Shown: positions 8,536 to 16,610 of the stretch, in pieces
How the letters are laid out: each line of letters begins with the position of its first letter
Position numbering within the stretch: the first letter of the stretch is position 1
DNA from: Planctomycetota bacterium
GTDB taxonomy: Bacteria; Planctomycetota; Phycisphaerae; UBA1845; PWPN01
Direction of reading: 5' to 3'
DNA: 64,000 nt
NCBI GenBank assembly: GCA_022711465.1
Contig: JAKLEZ010000001.1
Coordinates: 744,001-808,000 of the forward strand
Notes under the pieces: generated by a model
Told to the model about the DNA's origin: nothing
Databases searched by the model: none
The model's input: the letters and a program-made list of their open reading frames with translations, nothing else
Translations under genes and position numbers: made by a program

Positions 8536-9648
8536 CTACACTTTCACAAACGTCTTCTTCCGGTACATGTAGAGGAGGATCAGCCAGACCACGGCGAAAC
8601 CACCCATGGCCCGTATCAGGTCCTGCCACGAGCCGGTCCACTTGCCGAGGCCGCCCACGAAGATATCCGCAATGCGGCGGAAATCGAACAGCATGTTGGC
8701 CATATACACGGCGATGGCGTTCATGCCGATCACCATGAACACGAATGCCCACCGCCGCAGGCCCCAGACGTCGATGAGCAGGTAGAACAGCCCCATCAGG
8801 GCCAGGCTCATACCGCCCGCGTAGAGCACGAACGAGCTGGTCCAGAGGTGCTTGATGATCGGGAACCACTGGTTCCAGCCCAGGCCGACGAGAAAGCACG
8901 CGCCGCCGGCGGTTAACAGGACCACGGCCTTGAGCCAGGACTGCACGCTCGACCGCAGCAACTGTCCGGCGAACGCCCCCAGGAGAACCGTGCATCCGAA
9001 GTTCATGCTGCTCAGAATCCAGGAGTAGGTCGTGCGGTCCTGGAAGGCACCGAGGATCCGATGATCCAGCCAGATCGCCAGATTGCCGTCGGGGGTCAGC
9101 TTCCCGGCCCCATGCCCGGGGACCGGCACCCAGGCCATCAGCGCCCAGAAGCCGAGCAACAGGCCGACCGCGGCCGCGATCTGCCCGACGAGTCGGAGGT
9201 TCATCAGGCAGAGTGCGGCGATCAGATACCCTGCGGCGATGGCCTGCAGCGTATTGCAGTAGATGTGCAGCTTCGACAGGTCGTAGGCCAGCAGATTGCC
9301 CTGAGCGACCATGCCCAGGACGAACAGAATGACAAACCGCTTCGCGACGTGGACGTAGAGCCCGCGCTGATCATTTCCGGAACCCAGCCGCTTGGCAAAC
9401 GAGAACGGCATGGCCACGCCGGATATGAACAGGAACAGGGGCATGATCAGGTCCATGAACTGGAACCCTTCCCAGGGTACATGGCCCATCTGCCGGGTGA
9501 CATGATCGCTGAACCACGGACTCTTCAGACCGGTGTCCAGCCCGCGGACCATCCGTTCGCCACCGATGATCCAGAACATATCGAAGCCCCGCAGGGCGTC
9601 GATGGACATCAGCCGGCCGCTCCCGGATGCCTGAGTGTTTGGCCCCAT
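8536..9648 (-). CDS. DUF5009/HGSNAT-like multi-pass membrane acyltransferase
   Basis: The 370-residue protein has about ten hydrophobic segments. It opens with SIDALRGFDMFWIIGGE, the signature of the family containing human heparan-alpha-glucosaminide N-acetyltransferase and bacterial NagX-like proteins. The next conserved block, GHVPWEGFQFMDLIMPLFLFISG, was identified by its key His, Trp and Gly residues; in HGSNAT the matching His is where acetyl is carried across the membrane. The role suggested is acetylation of a glucosamine-type sugar on the outer face using cytoplasmic acetyl-CoA. The start follows GGAG at good spacing. The link to the N-acylglucosamine epimerase downstream strengthens the amino-sugar reading. 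Confidence 0.78.
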   Translation of the reverse strand: MGPNTQASGSGRLMSIDALRGFDMFWIIGGERMVRGLDTGLKSPWFSDHVTRQMGHVPWEGFQFMDLIMPLFLFISGVAMPFSFAKRLGSGNDQRGLYVHVAKRFVILFVLGMVAQGNLLAYDLSKLHIYCNTLQAIAAGYLIAALCLMNLRLVGQIAAAVGLLLGFWALMAWVPVPGHGAGKLTPDGNLAIWLDHRILGAFQDRTTYSWILSSMNFGCTVLLGAFAGQLLRSSVQSWLKAVVLLTAGGACFLVGLGWNQWFPIIKHLWTSSFVLYAGGMSLALMGLFYLLIDVWGLRRWAFVFMVIGMNAIAVYMANMLFDFRRIADIFVGGLGKWTGSWQDLIRAMGGFAVVWLILLYMYRKKTFVKV

Positions 9649-9916
9649 TCTGAATGCTCCGCCGATGGCGTACCGCGCTCACGAGCCCGTGATGACATCC
9701 CAGGCCCATTCCCGCCTGGCGCACACGACCGCGACCGGGCGATCGGTGTCAGCAATCACCCCTGATCCCCCATCCGACAGTCAGCGGAATCGACAGGACG
9801 GGGGAAGAGCCCTGCTTCAGGGCACCGGTGCCGCGTTCTCCTCGGCCGGTCGCGAGGGCAGCACACTCGACGCTCCGCCGGCAGGGGGCAATACGGACCA
9901 GGGGCCCTGGCCGGCA

Positions 9917-11500
9917 TCAAGCCTCGTTGATCACCTTCAGGTCCAGAGCCTTGGCCAGTTCGTTGACCGGCTCTTTCAGGTCGCCGTAGACGGTCACCCG
10001 ATGCCAGCCCCACTGATCCCACTCGGCCAACAGCTTGTCCATGTCGCCCTTGACCTCGACGGCCAGTTTGCTGCGACAGGCCTTGTCCTCGTCGACGTTG
10101 GCCACGGCCTTGCCCTGATGGAAGATCACCGCCTTCTTGACCGGGTGGAACTCGACGGTGGTGGTCATGAATCCCAGCGGCATCAGGGACTGCACCACAG
10201 CGCCCTTGCGATCCTCCGAATGACTGCGGATGAGATAAGGGTTGGACTTGCCATCCGGGCCGAAGACCTTCGTGGAGGCCACACAGTGAGCGTAGATGAT
10301 CTGGTTCTTCGACGTGTCGATAACCGGGTCGGAAATGTAGCCCGGCCGGCCGGTGAGGGCATTCATCGCCAGCATGGTGATGGTCGACAGCTGGTCGGCC
10401 TCGCAGGCACCGATCAGGCCGTCGTCGTTGAGCTGGGCGAAGCCCAGGCAGGGATAGGCCTTGATGTGGTTGTCATAGAAACCGCCAAGGCAGTTGATGG
10501 TAATGGCCTGGGCACTGTACTTCTTGAGCAAGGCGAGTTCGGCCAGGTACATCGCTCCGGAGCGAACGATCTCGTCCCGCCCGGGCTCGACGACTTTCTC
10601 GGCCCTTTTCATCCAGCGATCCGCCCACTTGGCGGCCTCGTCCTGATCAGCCTGTTCGTACGCCCCGTGCAGTTCCTTAAAATCGATGGGGATGACCTTG
10701 GTGCCGAAGACGTCCTGGATCCCCTTGGCCATCGTCGGGTTGTTGGCGCCCACGACGAGCATGGTCGACGCCTTGAGCTTCTTGAGGCAGTCGGCGGGAT
10801 CGGTGATCTTGGCTTTGTCCTCGGCGCACTTCAGATCGCCGGGCTTCTTCAGTCCCTTCCTCCGAGCCGCCTCGGCGGCAGCCATGAAGGCATCCACGGT
10901 CGCACCCGGCTTCTTGAGGACTTCGAAGCATCGAGCCACGGCGGCCACATCCTCGACCCGAGACGACGACACCCCGGCCACGTTCAGCTTCGCACGCCTT
11001 GCAGCGGCATTGGCGATAAGAAACTCGCCCGATCCGCCGTAGAGATCGTCGGCACACACGGTCGGACGGCCGGAAGCGGCGATGACCCGAGGGGCACCGG
11101 TCCACAAGCCGAGGATGTACACCAGGTAACCGTCAATGCCCTTGTCCTCGTCGAGCATCTTCTTGGCTTCGTCGGCGTTCTGAACGCTGATCGGCTTGAA
11201 CTCGATGCCCGGACAAGCCGCCTCGAGCGCCGCGGTCAGTTCCTTCTTGCGACGGTCGAAGTCGTAGCCGATGTTCGGCCAGATGGGTCCCGTCGACGGG
11301 GCGTAGGAATAGACGAGCCGGACCCTGGGCTTGGTGGCGTCTTCGGCTGCCGCCGCTCGCCTCGGGCTCAGCAGGCCCACCCCACCGGCGCCGGCCACAC
11401 AGGCCGCACAGCCAGCGAGAAACCGTCGCCGATTCAACATGCAGCAGGCACAACTGCCGGCCAATCGAGAGTTCACTGACTGACGCATGGGCTCGCTCAT
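9917..11500 (-). CDS. Tat-exported L-fucose/L-arabinose isomerase-like protein
   Basis: The N-terminus has a twin-arginine signal (NRRRFLAG) and the mature part starts after PRRAAAA. The 527-residue body resembles the FucI/AraA fold: an N-terminal Rossmann-like region with repeated substrate-loop segments, then a C-terminal half with ITINCLGGF, IGACEADQLSTITM and LTGRPGYISDP, a layout seen in fucose isomerase C-terminal domains. Isomerases of this fold are normally cytoplasmic and Mn-dependent, so export through Tat is unusual outside planctomycetes. The activity is not proven; it may have become a binding or epimerising protein. ATG 11500 follows AAGGAGCC. It is first in the minus-strand set, 268 bases before the acyltransferase gene. 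Confidence 0.65.
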   Translation of the reverse strand: MSEPMRQSVNSRLAGSCACCMLNRRRFLAGCAACVAGAGGVGLLSPRRAAAAEDATKPRVRLVYSYAPSTGPIWPNIGYDFDRRKKELTAALEAACPGIEFKPISVQNADEAKKMLDEDKGIDGYLVYILGLWTGAPRVIAASGRPTVCADDLYGGSGEFLIANAAARRAKLNVAGVSSSRVEDVAAVARCFEVLKKPGATVDAFMAAAEAARRKGLKKPGDLKCAEDKAKITDPADCLKKLKASTMLVVGANNPTMAKGIQDVFGTKVIPIDFKELHGAYEQADQDEAAKWADRWMKRAEKVVEPGRDEIVRSGAMYLAELALLKKYSAQAITINCLGGFYDNHIKAYPCLGFAQLNDDGLIGACEADQLSTITMLAMNALTGRPGYISDPVIDTSKNQIIYAHCVASTKVFGPDGKSNPYLIRSHSEDRKGAVVQSLMPLGFMTTTVEFHPVKKAVIFHQGKAVANVDEDKACRSKLAVEVKGDMDKLLAEWDQWGWHRVTVYGDLKEPVNELAKALDLKVINEA

Positions 11501-11738
11501 GGTTGGCTCCTTCAGGACCTTGCCTGGGACCTTACCCGTTCCTTGCTCGCTGGCGACCGCTTAGCGGGAGCGCCCGCTCTGGGGTGTAAATATCCAGCAT
11601 ACCCGTTTCCCGTCGCGGTCACCAGCCGGCTGATCGCCAGGGGAAACCGCTTGTCACCGGCCGGTCAACCGCCCTAGACTATGGAGTGCGCGCGGGGCGC
11701 GCCAGCCGGAACGGGTGATGTAGAAGGAGGATGCCGCC

Positions 11739-12500
11739 GTGCGCTATCTGGTCGCCATACCCATCTACAACGAGGCCTCCTCGCTGCACAGGGTCCTCGA
11801 GCAGGTTCGCTACTACGCCCCTGACATCCTGGTCATTGACGACGGCTCGACCGACGAAACGCCGCAACTGCTGGCTGCCGAACGGGGTATCCACCACATC
11901 CGCCACGTGGACAACCGCGGGTATGGCCAGAGCCTGATCGACGCCTTTGCGTTCGCTGTCGAGCGCGGGTACGACTGGCTCATCACCATGGATTGCGACG
12001 AGCAGCATGAAGCGGCCTGGATCCCGTACTTCCTGTGGTCAGCGGCCGCAGATGACGCCGACATCATCAGTGGCTCGCGCTATCTGCAGGAGATGCCCGG
12101 CAACTCGCAGCCGCCGCTGGACCGCCGGGCGGTGAACCAGAAAGTCACCGACCTGCTCAACGAAATCCTCCACTTGGGCATCACTGACGCGTTCTGCGGG
12201 TTCAAGGCCTACCGGGTTTCCGCGCTGAGGCATCTGAATATCACCATTCCTGGCTATGCCATGCCCCTGCAGCTGTGGGTGCAGGCGGCCTACCGGGACC
12301 TCCGCATCCGCGAGATTCCCATCCGCCTGATCTACAACGACCCCAACCGGCACTTCGGCGGGGCCCTTGATGACCCCGACGCCCGCCTGATGTACTATTA
12401 CGACGTGCTCGTCCACGAGTTGGGTAGCTCGCTCGACGAGCTCAAGCAGAAGGCCGTCGACCGCGTCATCTGCAGCTGCGACGCTCTGGAACCGGGCTAG
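11739..12500 (+). CDS. family 2 glycosyltransferase (dolichol-phosphate mannosyltransferase-like)
   Basis: The 253-residue GT-A enzyme has the N-terminal VAIPIYNEASS, the nucleotide-binding VIDDGSTDET and the metal site MDCDEQH, all intact. FCGFKAYR is the acceptor-side motif of the polyprenol-phosphate mannosyl/glucosyltransferase-like group. No membrane segment follows the catalytic domain, so it is a soluble or peripheral enzyme. The GTG start at 11739 is supported by AAGGAGG eight bases before it; the ATG at 11731 is out of frame. It is divergent from the fucose isomerase-like gene. Confidence 0.85.
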   Translation: MRYLVAIPIYNEASSLHRVLEQVRYYAPDILVIDDGSTDETPQLLAAERGIHHIRHVDNRGYGQSLIDAFAFAVERGYDWLITMDCDEQHEAAWIPYFLWSAAADDADIISGSRYLQEMPGNSQPPLDRRAVNQKVTDLLNEILHLGITDAFCGFKAYRVSALRHLNITIPGYAMPLQLWVQAAYRDLRIREIPIRLIYNDPNRHFGGALDDPDARLMYYYDVLVHELGSSLDELKQKAVDRVICSCDALEPG

Positions 12501-12694
12501 GGCTTGCCCTCGGAGTCGGGGTGGCACCGGCGTCTGGCCAGTTTGGTCCGGGATCTGCGTTCCGGCCGGTGTCTCCTCGAGAACTTGGGGGCAGCCCGAG
12601 GCTTCAGGTTCATGGGCGGGAGCGTGGCGCGCACTTGATGAACGGACAGCGTCTCCTGAAGCTGGTTGGGCAGAGGCGGCAACGAACCTCATCC

Positions 12695-14245
12695 ATGCTC
12701 GACTTCGATCGAATCCAGACCCCGCCCGGGGACGGCGACGTGCTCGTCGAGCCGGTCGCCGACTTGTGGTTGCGGCTCATGGAGAAGAACGCGCGGGCCG
12801 TGCCGCGACTTGAGCTCCAACTGGCCGGGATACCGGTCCGCGAGGCGCGAGCCAGGGTGCGCGGTGAGTTGGGGCTGGACACGACCCGTCTGACGATCGC
12901 TTGCGGCCACCAGCCAGCTTTCGTGCATCCCGGGGTATGGGCCAAGCATTTGGCTGTCAGCCACTTCGCCCGATCCCGCGGGGTGGCCGGAATCGACTTC
13001 GTGGTGGACAACGACGCTCCACCCTCGCCGAACCTGGTTGTGCCGGGGATCGGGACCGATGGGCGGTGTACGACGCATTCCATCCCGTTCCTGGGCGAGC
13101 CGATGGCCGGTGCAGCCTATGAGGGACGACCGGGACTCGGTGCCGCCGAGTTGACCGCTGCGGGTGAGCGGCTGCGAAGCGCCATGGGTCATCTGTACGA
13201 TCAATCGCAGCTCGGCGAGTACCTGGGGGGCTGGGCGAATCGGGCGGCGAATCCAAACCGGGAGCCGGATGACGACCTCGTCACAGGGCACCTGGCGGGC
13301 AGAGCCGAGATCGACGCCTCTTTCAGGGCCAACCTGCCTGAACACCGAGTGAGCCGTACGTTTGGCGGCCCGTTCGTGGCCGATCTGCTGCTGAACGGCG
13401 AGCGGTTTGCGGCCGCATATAACGCAGCCCTGGCCGAGTACCGAGGCCGGTACGGCGTCCGCAGCTCCAACCGCCCGCTGCCGGACCTGGCTCGCGACGG
13501 CGACCAAATCGAGACCGCGTTGTGGATCTACCAGCCCCGCCAGCGACGCCGGCGGCTGTGGGTGATCCGCCAGGGTGACGCGATCCACTTGATGGCCGGT
13601 CAGACGTGCATCGGAACTGTCGCCGAGAAAGCCCTGCAGGCGAATCCCGACGTCGCGTTAGCCGAGTTGCGGCCGTGGCTGATCCGCCCGCGAGCTCTGA
13701 CGTTGACACTGTGGATCCGGCTGCTGGCATGCGATCTGTTCGTACACGGCATCGGGGGAGCCAAGTACGACCGCATCACCGACGGCATCATCCGAACCTA
13801 CTGCAGATGCAAGCCCCCCGCCTACGCGTGCGTGACGGCCACACTCCGCCCCCCCCTGCCCAGGCAGCCCGCCTCACCCGGCGATCTGGCCCGCGCTCTG
13901 CTGCGTGTCCGCGACCTGCGATTCAATCCGCAACGCTACCTGGAGAGCGCGCCGGCCGACCTGCTCAGGCAGCGTGAGAGTCTCATCGGGCAATCAACGC
14001 AAGTGCGACTCGCTCGTGGCAATCGATTGACTCGACGGCAGGTGTTTAGCGACATCCGCACGCTCAACGAACGACTGGTCGCATCTCAACCCGGTCTCGA
14101 ACGGAGTTGCCGGACGCGAGTGGAACAACTGCAACTCGACCTGGCGAGCAACCAGGTGGCGGATAACCGGGAGTTCTTTTATGCTCTCCAACCGCCCGCG
14201 CGGTTAGCCTGGCTGGCGGAGCGGATATGGGGACAAGCCGAGTAA
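12695..14245 (+). CDS. conserved protein with BshC-like N-terminal region
   Basis: About 516 residues with no signal peptide. Near residue 70 ACGHQPAFVHPGVWAKH resembles the substrate loop of BshC, the cysteine-adding enzyme of bacillithiol synthesis (GQQPGLLTGPLYT in that family), and the segment after it contains IDFVVDNDAP. Near residue 350 there is a strongly patterned block, DLFVHGIGGAKYDRITD, which I associate with uncharacterised planctomycete proteins. No bshA or bshB is in view. The start is uncertain: ATG 12695 is chosen because the following sequence already looks conserved, while ATG 12638 and GTG 12521 are also in frame and none has a good ribosome site. Confidence 0.5.
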   Translation: MLDFDRIQTPPGDGDVLVEPVADLWLRLMEKNARAVPRLELQLAGIPVREARARVRGELGLDTTRLTIACGHQPAFVHPGVWAKHLAVSHFARSRGVAGIDFVVDNDAPPSPNLVVPGIGTDGRCTTHSIPFLGEPMAGAAYEGRPGLGAAELTAAGERLRSAMGHLYDQSQLGEYLGGWANRAANPNREPDDDLVTGHLAGRAEIDASFRANLPEHRVSRTFGGPFVADLLLNGERFAAAYNAALAEYRGRYGVRSSNRPLPDLARDGDQIETALWIYQPRQRRRRLWVIRQGDAIHLMAGQTCIGTVAEKALQANPDVALAELRPWLIRPRALTLTLWIRLLACDLFVHGIGGAKYDRITDGIIRTYCRCKPPAYACVTATLRPPLPRQPASPGDLARALLRVRDLRFNPQRYLESAPADLLRQRESLIGQSTQVRLARGNRLTRRQVFSDIRTLNERLVASQPGLERSCRTRVEQLQLDLASNQVADNREFFYALQPPARLAWLAERIWGQAE

Positions 14246-14631
14246 GATGTTGGCTTGGGTGCCGAGCCGGCCCGACAGACAGCGATTACCGGTTGACCAG
14301 TACCGCAACGCCGTCGGGTACCCTGCTCGGGTCGCGCCGGAGAACACCCGACCGGCCTTCGAGAATAGCGTGGTGTCGCTTGCACCCTGCTCATCGCGCT
14401 CTCGAGGTTCTCGGGCTTGGCTTACGGCAGCTCGGTGGTGGAGCCCTATCGCCCGGCGTCCCGGGCTGCTATGATACCCGTGCCGCGTGGCGGGTACGGG
14501 CTTGCCAGGACGGCGCGGCTACAGTAGCTGCACCCGGAGTACGTCCGCTGACCCTGAAGACTCACCGGCATGACGCCGGGGCCGCACGGGTTCCAGGATG
14601 TCCTCTGATGCGACAATGACGGGAGCGAGTA
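14246..14631. other. intergenic, no gene seen
   Basis: In these 386 bases I see no convincing gene. A 130-codon open frame at 14227-14619 overlaps the upstream gene and has a composition unlike a protein. The only clear signal is the GGGAGCGAG ribosome site for the DUF1844 gene at the right end. Confidence 0.6.
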
Positions 14632-15039
14632 ATGCCGGACCCCAACAACGAGCAGCCGAAGATCATCGTCGATGACGACTGGAAAGCCCAGGCCCAGCGC
14701 GAGAAAGAAGAAGCGGACCGACAGACCCGGGAGCACGAGGAGAGCGGAAGCCTGCCCGCGGCGCATCTGGCCGAGATCGTGCAGATGATCGCCTTGCAGG
14801 CCAGCGTCGGGCTGGGCCTGGTGACCGACCCCCGCAGCGGCCAGCCGATTCCGCCCGACCTGGCGGTCGCCAAGCACTTCATCGACCTGCTGACCCTCTT
14901 CCGGCAGAAGACGGGCGACAAGCTGGACGACGTCGAGAAGAAGATCGTCGAGGGCACGCTGTACGAACTGCAGATGGCGTTTGTGCATGTCGCCGGCGGC
15001 GGACCGGCGGGTGGCGACCAGGAGACCTCACCAAAGTAA
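14632..15039 (+). CDS. DUF1844 domain protein
   Basis: The 135-residue acidic cytoplasmic protein matches DUF1844. An N-terminal DDDWK segment is followed by a helix around IVQMIALQASVGLGL, then DLAVAKHFIDLLTLF and KTGDKLDDVEKKIVEGTLYEL, which are family landmarks. The function is unknown; the domain is common in planctomycetes and deltaproteobacteria, usually as a single small gene near housekeeping loci. It starts with ATG after GGGAGCGAG. The rhomboid gene follows on the same strand after about 115 bases. Confidence 0.85.
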   Translation: MPDPNNEQPKIIVDDDWKAQAQREKEEADRQTREHEESGSLPAAHLAEIVQMIALQASVGLGLVTDPRSGQPIPPDLAVAKHFIDLLTLFRQKTGDKLDDVEKKIVEGTLYELQMAFVHVAGGGPAGGDQETSPK

Positions 15040-15154
15040 GCCGGCGAGCCACAAGATCCGGCAGCGGCATGCCGCCCGACGGCCGCCCCAAGGCAGGGCC
15101 GGGGAGGAGACCACGCGGAGCGGGTTCCCCTCCTGAATGGGCCGAGAGCAGAAG

Positions 15155-16381
15155 ATGTTCATTCCCATCTCAACGGATACTTCCATCCGACGCACGCCGT
15201 GGGTCAACTACGGCTTGGTGACCGCGAACCTGATTGCGTTCCTGCTCACCCAGGCAAGCCATACGGGTGGCCGGCACACCGACCCGTCCACGCTTGCGGT
15301 GTGGCTGGGCGGCGGCGTCCTCGACGGCCAGTCGCCGGAGCTCTACCAGTTTTTCACCTACCAGTTTCTGCATGCCAACTTCGCCCATATTGCGGGCAAC
15401 ATGCTGTTCCTGTGGGTGTTTGGCAATGCGGTCAACGCGAAGATGGGTCACGGACCGTACCTGCTGTTCTACCTGGCCGGCGGCGTGTTTGCCGCCACAG
15501 CGTACGGCTTCGGCAACGACCAGGCCTTGATCGGCGCTTCGGGGTCGATCGCGGCCGTCACCGGCGCCTACCTGGCTCTGTTCCCGCGCAGCCACATTAC
15601 TGTCCTCTACTGGTTCATCGTGATCGGCACGTTCGAGCTGCCGAGCATGCTCATGATCGTCTTCAAGCTGATCCTGTGGGACAACATCATGGCTCCGAAG
15701 ATGGTCGGCGGCTCCAATGTGGCGTTTGGGGCCCATCTGGCGGGCTACTCCTTCGGCTTCGCCGCCCTGGTGCTCATGCTCTGGCTGCACGCCATGCCAC
15801 GCGACCAGTTCGACGTCGTTGCCCTGTGGCGCCGGTGGCTGCAGCGGCAGGCCATGGCGACGGCCATGGGCGACCCCAACGCCCAGGCTCGGGCCCAGTA
15901 CGGGCGGGTCGCACGCCCCGTCTCCGTCGACGCGGTGACCGGGCCCCACGGCGAACCCGTGATCGTCTCGGACCCGATGGTCACGCTTCGATCCGAGATC
16001 ATGGACGCCCTGGATCGCAACGAACGGGACGCCGCGGCCAGCCTGTACGAGAAGCTGATGGAGATCGACCCCCGGCAGGTCCTGCCCCGCCAGCAGCAGC
16101 TCGACATCGGCAACCAGCTCTGCTTCAGCGGCCGACTGCCCCAGGCAGCCGCCACCTACGAGAAATTCCTCAACCAATACCCCACCGCCCAGGAAGCAGA
16201 CCAGGTGCGGTTGCTCCTGGGGATCATCTACGTCCGCGATTTGCGCCAGTACGAGATCGCCGAGGGTCACCTCGCCAAGGTGCTCGGCAAGCTCCCGGAC
16301 GCCAAGCACGAGGAGAAGTGCCGGTACTGGCTCAATGTCGCCCTGACATCCCTGGGCAAGCCGGGGCTGGGAACTGCGTGA
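15155..16381 (+). CDS. rhomboid intramembrane serine protease with C-terminal TPR-like repeats
   Basis: The 408-residue protein opens with FIPISTD and PWVNYGLVTANL, the usual start of bacterial rhomboids. Catalytic residues are present: Ser129 in GASGSI and His194 in GAHLAGYSFG. The HANFAHIAGNMLFLWVFGN block carries the conserved His and Asn of TM2. About seven membrane segments end near residue 215. A soluble C-terminal half of helical TPR-like pairs follows (LPQAAATYEKFLNQYPTA and similar), probably binding substrates or partners. ATG 15155 is preferred over 15137 because family members begin at this Met and GAGAG lies upstream. Confidence 0.88.
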   Translation: MFIPISTDTSIRRTPWVNYGLVTANLIAFLLTQASHTGGRHTDPSTLAVWLGGGVLDGQSPELYQFFTYQFLHANFAHIAGNMLFLWVFGNAVNAKMGHGPYLLFYLAGGVFAATAYGFGNDQALIGASGSIAAVTGAYLALFPRSHITVLYWFIVIGTFELPSMLMIVFKLILWDNIMAPKMVGGSNVAFGAHLAGYSFGFAALVLMLWLHAMPRDQFDVVALWRRWLQRQAMATAMGDPNAQARAQYGRVARPVSVDAVTGPHGEPVIVSDPMVTLRSEIMDALDRNERDAAASLYEKLMEIDPRQVLPRQQQLDIGNQLCFSGRLPQAAATYEKFLNQYPTAQEADQVRLLLGIIYVRDLRQYEIAEGHLAKVLGKLPDAKHEEKCRYWLNVALTSLGKPGLGTA

Positions 16382-16610
16382 GGCTCGCGGCCACACGGCC
16401 GCCAGCCGGCCAGCGGTCGGCGAAGCGATGTGCCACCCGCGACGGATTCCCGGAATTCTGTAATGGGGCCGGTCTCGGCACGTCAATATAGCATGGTCCT
16501 GAACCCCAGGGACCAGGGATGGTCATGAGACCCTGAGAGCCGGGGGGGCGTATAGCGTCGATGACACATATTCACTGACAACTGACAACTTCCACACAAA
16601 GGAGCGAGAG

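Noticed and set aside
11563..11578. AGCGGG-AGCG-CCCGCT hairpin in the divergent region at 11.5 kb
   Set aside because: A short GC stem is expected by chance in this genome, and no promoter element accompanies it.
14227..14619. 130-codon frame between the BshC-like and DUF1844 genes
   Set aside because: It overlaps the upstream gene end, has no ribosome site and reads as low-information sequence.
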